In this document: in pieces, positions 6,444 through 9,071 of the stretch | How positions within the stretch are numbered: the first letter of the stretch is position 1 | How the letters are laid out: each line of letters opens with the position of its first letter | DNA from: Nanobdellota archaeon | GTDB taxonomy: Archaea; Thermoproteota; Nitrososphaeria; Nitrososphaerales; Nitrosopumilaceae | Length of the DNA: 9,071 nucleotides | Assembly (NCBI GenBank): GCA_012030815.1 | Contig: JAAUVF010000026.1 | Coordinates: 1-9,071, forward strand | Direction of reading: 5' to 3' | Made by a program: the position numbers and the translations under genes | The notes under the pieces: generated by a model | The model's input: only the letters and a program-made list of their open reading frames with translations | Database searches by the model: none | Told to the model about the DNA's origin: nothing

Positions 6444-7797
6444 CTACCATCTACTACGTCCGCCATAGCTGTTTCCACTATTGCGGTCGCTGTATCTTTT
6501 TCTTCCACCACTTCTGTCATCTCTTGCATCTCCTCTGCTAGAGCCACCATATCCTCCAGACCTTCCATATCCGCCACCAGACCTTCCATATCCGCCACCA
6601 GATCTTCCTCTTGAATATCCTCTTGACTGTGAACCACCAAATCTTCTTGATGGTGATTGTCTTTTTAGTGGATCTGGAATTGAAATTTCTATTCCCATTT
6701 CTTTATTCAGGTCTGTTAGTGGTACTTTGATTTGACGTTTGATTAAATTCCAATCTCCTACAGATGAATATGATACTAGTGTAATTGCTCTTCCTTTTGC
6801 TCCTGCTCTTGCGGTTCTTCCTATTCTGTGAAAGTATGCCATTTCTTGATTTGGAACGTCATAGTTTACTACTAGTTCTACTCTTGGTACGTCTATGCCT
6901 CTTGATGCTACATCTGTTGCAACAAGAATGTCTACTTTACCACTTCTGAATTTGGACATTGACTGTTCTCTTCTGCTTTGTGACATGTCTCCTTCAATTG
7001 CAACAGCATCAAATTTTTCTTGATGTAGGTATTTTGCTACGTCTCTAGTTCTGTATTTTGTTGAACAGAAAACTATGATTTGACCCTTGAGTGGTTTGAT
7101 AAATCAATTAGATATTTCATCTTGTCTCTATCTTTAATTACCAAATATGCTTGGTCTATTCCCTCTCCGCTAAGATCATCTGCGTCAAGTAAGAATTGTT
7201 TTGGGTTCTTTAGATAATCTTCAGATAATCTTAGAATTTCTGTTGGCATTGTTGCTGAAAACAATGACATTACTCTGTCTTCTGGAGCAAGATCTAAAAT
7301 AAATTGAATATCGTCAACAAATCCCATGTCTAGCATTGTATCTGCTTCATCTAACACAATGTGAGTAATGTCTCCTAGTTCTATTGAGCCTCGTTTAAGA
7401 TGATCAATTAATCTGCCAGGTGTTGCAACTACAATCTCGACTCCTCTGTCTAGTGCGTCTAACTGTAATCCCATTCCTTGACCGCCGTATACTGTTGCTA
7501 CTCTAATTCCTGTATATTTGCCAAATTTCTTGATCTCTGCTGAAATTTGCATTGCAAGCTCTCTTGTTGGTGCCATAATCAAACCTTGAATGCCTTTTTT
7601 TGGTTGTATCTCTTGAAGCATTGCTAAAGCAAATGCTGCCGTTTTACCTGAACCCGTATGTGCTTGCCCTACAACATCTCTACCAGTAAGCAAAACTGGA
7701 ATAACTGCTTCCTGAATAGGAAACGCTTCATCAAATCGAGCTCACGAATCCCTTTGAGTAATTCTTCTCTTAATCCTAATTCTTGAAATTTTGTCAT
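6444..7797 (-). CDS. DEAD-box ATP-dependent RNA helicase with Gly/Arg-rich tail (two frameshifts as read)
   Basis: Unwinds RNA duplexes using ATP, probably in ribosome assembly or cold growth as for bacterial DeaD/CsdA and archaeal relatives (inference). The gene is read in three pieces. From ATG 7797 the frame breaks at AAA 7733-7735, and again near TT 7087-7088; one added base at each gives about 451 residues. All motifs appear in order: Q-motif region with FPIQ (26-29), motif I AHTGSGKT (46-53), PTRELA (77-82), TPGR (126-129), DEAD (150-153), SAT (181-183), TDVASRGID (295-303) and HRIGRTARAG (324-333). The last 70 residues are rich in Gly, Arg and Ser with GRSGGGY repeats, an RGG-like RNA-binding tail. 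The missed part between the second and third pieces encodes IIVFCSTKYRTRDVAKYL, typical of the second RecA domain. It follows the DsbA-like gene on the same strand but has its own leader. Confidence 0.93.
6558..6599 (-). repeat. Two perfect 21-base tandem repeats encoding GRSGGGY
   Basis: Positions 6558-6578 and 6579-6599 are identical 21-base units. A partial third copy begins at 6600 and a diverged copy precedes 6558. On the minus strand each unit encodes one GRSGGGY heptad of the helicase tail. Whole-codon length means copy number can change by slippage without breaking the frame, so tail length may vary between strains. Confidence 0.85.
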
Positions 7798-7814
7798 TTT
7801 TTTTCTTCTCTAAA

Positions 7815-7849
7815 GCAATGACGAAAAAGCTCATTGCCCACTCGTCATT
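7815..7849 (-). promoter_or_regulatory. Leader of the DEAD-box helicase mRNA with two mutually exclusive hairpins
   Basis: On the minus strand the RNA carries AATGACGA (7849-7842), GCAATGA (7837-7831) and TCGTCATTGC (7824-7815). The last segment can pair its TCGTCATT with the first (8 pairs, 17-base loop) or its TCATTGC with the second (7 pairs, 9-base loop), but not both. The element ends 17 bases before the start codon at 7797. A TATA-like TTTATTA at 7886-7880 would start the RNA near 7858, placing the element in a leader of about 60 bases. This would fit RNA-structure or temperature control of the helicase, but pairing is judged by eye only. Confidence 0.4.
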
Positions 7850-7879
7850 ATTCCGATAAGATCAATCCATTTCTAGGTC

Positions 7880-7886
7880 TAATAAA
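7880..7886 (-). promoter_or_regulatory. TATA-like box of the DEAD-box helicase gene
   Basis: TTTATTA on the minus strand lies in the 105-base gap between the DsbA-like stop (7903) and the helicase start (7797). With usual archaeal spacing, transcription would begin near 7858 and include both hairpin options of the leader. Confidence 0.35.
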
Positions 7887-7902
7887 CGCTTGTTCTTATT
7901 TC

Positions 7903-8697
7903 TCAAGAATTTAGCTGGGATTCAATTATGCCACGAAATACTTCAAAAGGTTGGGCTCCGTTTACTTTTACAAATCCTGTATTTTCATTACCTATGAAAA
8001 ATCCTGGAGTTCCAGTTATCTCATAATTTCTTCCGTCCTCTAGATCATTATTTATCTCGTTGACATATTTTCCTGAATCTAAACACACATTGAATTGTTC
8101 TTGATTCATCTCTAATTCGGTTGCATATTCTTTAAAGAGTGTAATTGTAGATGTGAAATCCAATTTACTCCATGCTCCCTGATTTTCAAATAACATATCA
8201 TGATACTTCCAAAACTTGTTTTGTTCATCTGCACATTCTGATGCTACAGCTGCTGGCATTGCATTTGGATGGCTACTCAGTATTGGAAAGTCTCTGAACA
8301 CAAATTTTACTTTACCAGTTTCAACATATTGCTCTAAAATTAATGGTAGAGTTTGAGTTTGAAATCTAGCGCAAAATGGACATTGAAAATCTGAGAACTC
8401 TATAATTGTAATTGGGGCATTTGGATCTCCAATAACTGGATCATCATCTGCTGATATTTTGATTGGTTGTGCATTTGGTTGAGCTTGTATCTGGTTTTTT
8501 GAAATCTTTGATTCCAGACTTGCAATTGCATCTTTTAATTCTGATTTTGTTACTTGATCTGATTTTAAACTCATATAGGAACCTGCAAAAAATGCAGCTA
8601 TCAAACTAACTCCGATAATTGAAACCACTAAAATGTTAAACATGGATGTTTTTCCTACTTTTTTCCCACTATGATTTGATTCTCCATCTGAATCCAT
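7903..8697 (-). CDS. Membrane-anchored DsbA-like thiol-disulfide oxidoreductase
   Basis: An intact 264-residue protein that probably forms or rearranges disulfide bonds in proteins outside the cytoplasmic membrane. An N-terminal charged segment (1-18) is followed by one hydrophobic helix at about 19-43 (MFNILVVSIIGVSLIAAFFA), which anchors it, with the rest outside. Residues 50-75 look like a short linker coil. The thioredoxin-fold domain begins near 84 (DDPVIGDPNAPITIIEFSDF), with the active site CPFC at 106-109 and the cis-proline loop TGTP at 228-231. Two more cysteines (about 155 and 205) could form a second, structural or relay disulfide, as in related archaeal and actinobacterial DsbA-like proteins. 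The family resembles Thioredoxin_4/DSBA-like domains. ATG 8697 is chosen because it gives a normal anchor. It is divergent from the zinc protein at 8797. No DsbB or VKOR partner is in the window. Confidence 0.92.
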   Translation of the reverse strand: MDSDGESNHSGKKVGKTSMFNILVVSIIGVSLIAAFFAGSYMSLKSDQVTKSELKDAIASLESKISKNQIQAQPNAQPIKISADDDPVIGDPNAPITIIEFSDFQCPFCARFQTQTLPLILEQYVETGKVKFVFRDFPILSSHPNAMPAAVASECADEQNKFWKYHDMLFENQGAWSKLDFTSTITLFKEYATELEMNQEQFNVCLDSGKYVNEINNDLEDGRNYEITGTPGFFIGNENTGFVKVNGAQPFEVFRGIIESQLNS

Positions 8698-8796
8698 TTA
8701 GAGTTGGTTTGATAGGTCCGTACTTATTCGTATTGCCTCTTTTACAATTTTTTTATTTCTAACAGTTCTTATATTGCCTCCTGATTATCTCAAACA
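8698..8796. promoter_or_regulatory. Divergent promoter region with a 9-base direct repeat
   Basis: This gap holds the start regions of the DsbA-like gene (-) and the zinc protein (+). TATTGCCTC occurs at 8731-8739 and again at 8772-8780, 41 bases apart (about four helical turns). The second copy overlaps the TATA-like box of the zinc gene. Weak AATAAGTA on the minus strand near 8722-8729 could serve the DsbA-like gene. Shared regulation by one factor is possible but unproven. Confidence 0.3.
8768..8775 (+). promoter_or_regulatory. TATA-like box of the CxxC zinc protein gene
   Basis: CTTATATT is centred about 26 bases before the ATG at 8797, with no Shine-Dalgarno sequence between them. This is the clearest leaderless-promoter arrangement in the window. 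Confidence 0.5.
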
Positions 8797-8955
8797 ATGT
8801 CAGTAGATGACCGAAAAATGTACCCATGTACATGTTCAGATTGTGGAAAAGAATCTCAAGTACCTTTTCAACCAATAGAAGGTAGAGATGTATTCTGCAA
8901 AGAATGTTTACCAAAACATAGAAAACCAAGAACCGAAAATAGAGGAAGATATTAG
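8797..8955 (+). CDS. Small zinc-binding protein with CxxC-x17-CxxC motif (52 aa)
   Basis: A complete ORF of 52 residues. After MSVDDRKMYPCT comes CSDC, exactly 17 residues (GKESQVPFQPIEGRDVF), then CKEC, and a basic tail with KHRKPRTENRGRY. This matches the CxxC-x17-CxxC domain known from many archaea and bacteria, as I recall from the NCBIfam/TIGRFAM model of that name. The four cysteines should hold one zinc ion; a fifth cysteine (CTCSDC) precedes the first pair. The tail is rich in Lys and Arg, so nucleic acid binding is plausible, but the function is not established. It is preceded by a well-placed TATA-like box and followed by a T-run. No frame disturbance is present. Confidence 0.88.
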   Translation: MSVDDRKMYPCTCSDCGKESQVPFQPIEGRDVFCKECLPKHRKPRTENRGRY

Positions 8956-8975
8956 GCTGAAATACGCTTAACGTC

Positions 8976-8994
8976 GTTTTTTCTTTACTCTTTT
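8976..8994 (+). terminator. T-rich terminator of the zinc protein gene
   Basis: GTTTTTTCTTTACTCTTTT lies about 20 bases after the stop at 8955. Runs of T on the coding strand without a required hairpin are the usual archaeal termination signal. The tRNA-Thr gene approaches from the other side and would end at T-rich minus-strand sequence in 9001-9018. Confidence 0.45.
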
Positions 8995-9018
8995 GAATTT
9001 ATTTTTATAAAAATTAAA

Positions 9019-9071
9019 AGCCAATAATGGGATCCGAACCCACGACCCTCAGATTACAAATCTGATGCTCT
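9019..9071 (-). tRNA. tRNA-Thr(UGU), 3' part
   Basis: Read on the minus strand, the window edge enters at the end of the D-stem (GAGC). The anticodon stem TCAGA/TCTGA (five pairs) closes the loop TTTGTAA, whose anticodon TGT at 9058-9056 reads threonine ACA codons. A short variable loop is followed by the T-arm GTGGG-TTCGGAT-CCCAT and the acceptor strand TATTGGC with discriminator T at 9019. No CCA is encoded and there is no intron in the anticodon loop. The first 20 or so bases are beyond the window, so cloverleaf pairing of the acceptor cannot be checked. Confidence 0.93.

Noticed and set aside
6540..6605. Repeated block as a possible CRISPR array
   Set aside because: The 21-base units are directly adjacent without spacers and encode a protein heptad repeat.
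6431..6640. Acidic minus-strand ORF with MEGLVADMEGL-like repeats
   Set aside because: It is another frame over the same 21-base repeats of the helicase tail. The GRSGGGY frame continues the helicase and is the real one.
6481..6735. Proline-rich plus-strand ORF opposite the helicase tail
   Set aside because: It is the complement of the Gly/Arg-rich coding repeats, with no independent start signal or family; a shadow of the DEAD-box gene.

Overview
The window looks like a chromosomal segment of an ammonia-oxidising archaeon of the Nitrosopumilus type (Nitrososphaerota/Thaumarchaeota). This is an inference from several things. The DNA is strongly AT-rich. TATA-like boxes sit about 26-27 bases before start codons, with little or no Shine-Dalgarno sequence, as expected for leaderless archaeal transcripts. 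A tRNA gene has no encoded CCA. The gene families also fit: a stand-alone Lrp/AsnC effector domain, a CxxC-x17-CxxC mini-protein, a membrane-anchored DsbA-like protein and small MscS channels. I see no plasmid, phage, transposon or CRISPR structure; this is ordinary housekeeping and accessory chromosome.

Layout. 1-398 (-): N-terminal part of a KamA-family radical SAM protein, running off the window. 548-2316 (+): a large MscS-type mechanosensitive channel. 2427-3279 (+): a signal-peptide-like leader ORF followed by an unrecognised multi-pass membrane protein, possibly one gene. 3320-3969 and 3966-4767 (+): a GNAT acetyltransferase and an amidohydrolase, overlapping by ATGA. 4916-5123 or 5323 (+): a small coiled-coil protein. 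5128-6071 (-): a second, compact MscS channel. 6165-6397 (-): a 77-residue Lrp/AsnC effector (RAM) domain. 6444-7797 (-): a DEAD-box RNA helicase with a Gly/Arg-rich tail and a leader with two competing hairpins. 7903-8697 (-): a DsbA-like thiol-disulfide oxidoreductase. 8797-8955 (+): a 52-residue zinc-binding protein. 9019-9071 (-): 3' part of tRNA-Thr(UGU).

The most striking property is technical. Five genes are interrupted by six clear single-base frame changes (the DEAD-box gene has two), and two further genes probably carry one each. Most lie in or beside a short run of one base. In each clear case the conserved protein resumes in the neighbouring frame with no decay. At about one event per kilobase, including in a helicase and a channel, uncorrected indels in the assembly explain this better than real pseudogenes. 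I therefore describe the genes at their reconstructed full extent and give each frame-change site.

Functionally the genes fall into envelope and osmotic functions (two MscS channels, the membrane protein, the DsbA-like protein), RNA metabolism and regulation (DEAD-box helicase, RAM-domain protein, CxxC protein, tRNA-Thr) and small-molecule metabolism (KamA-like enzyme, GNAT/amidohydrolase pair). The only pair that looks like a dedicated operon is GNAT-amidohydrolase. No clear novel multi-gene system is visible. The best leads are the two-state leader of the helicase gene, the GNAT-amidohydrolase coupling and a cysteine cluster in the large MscS channel.
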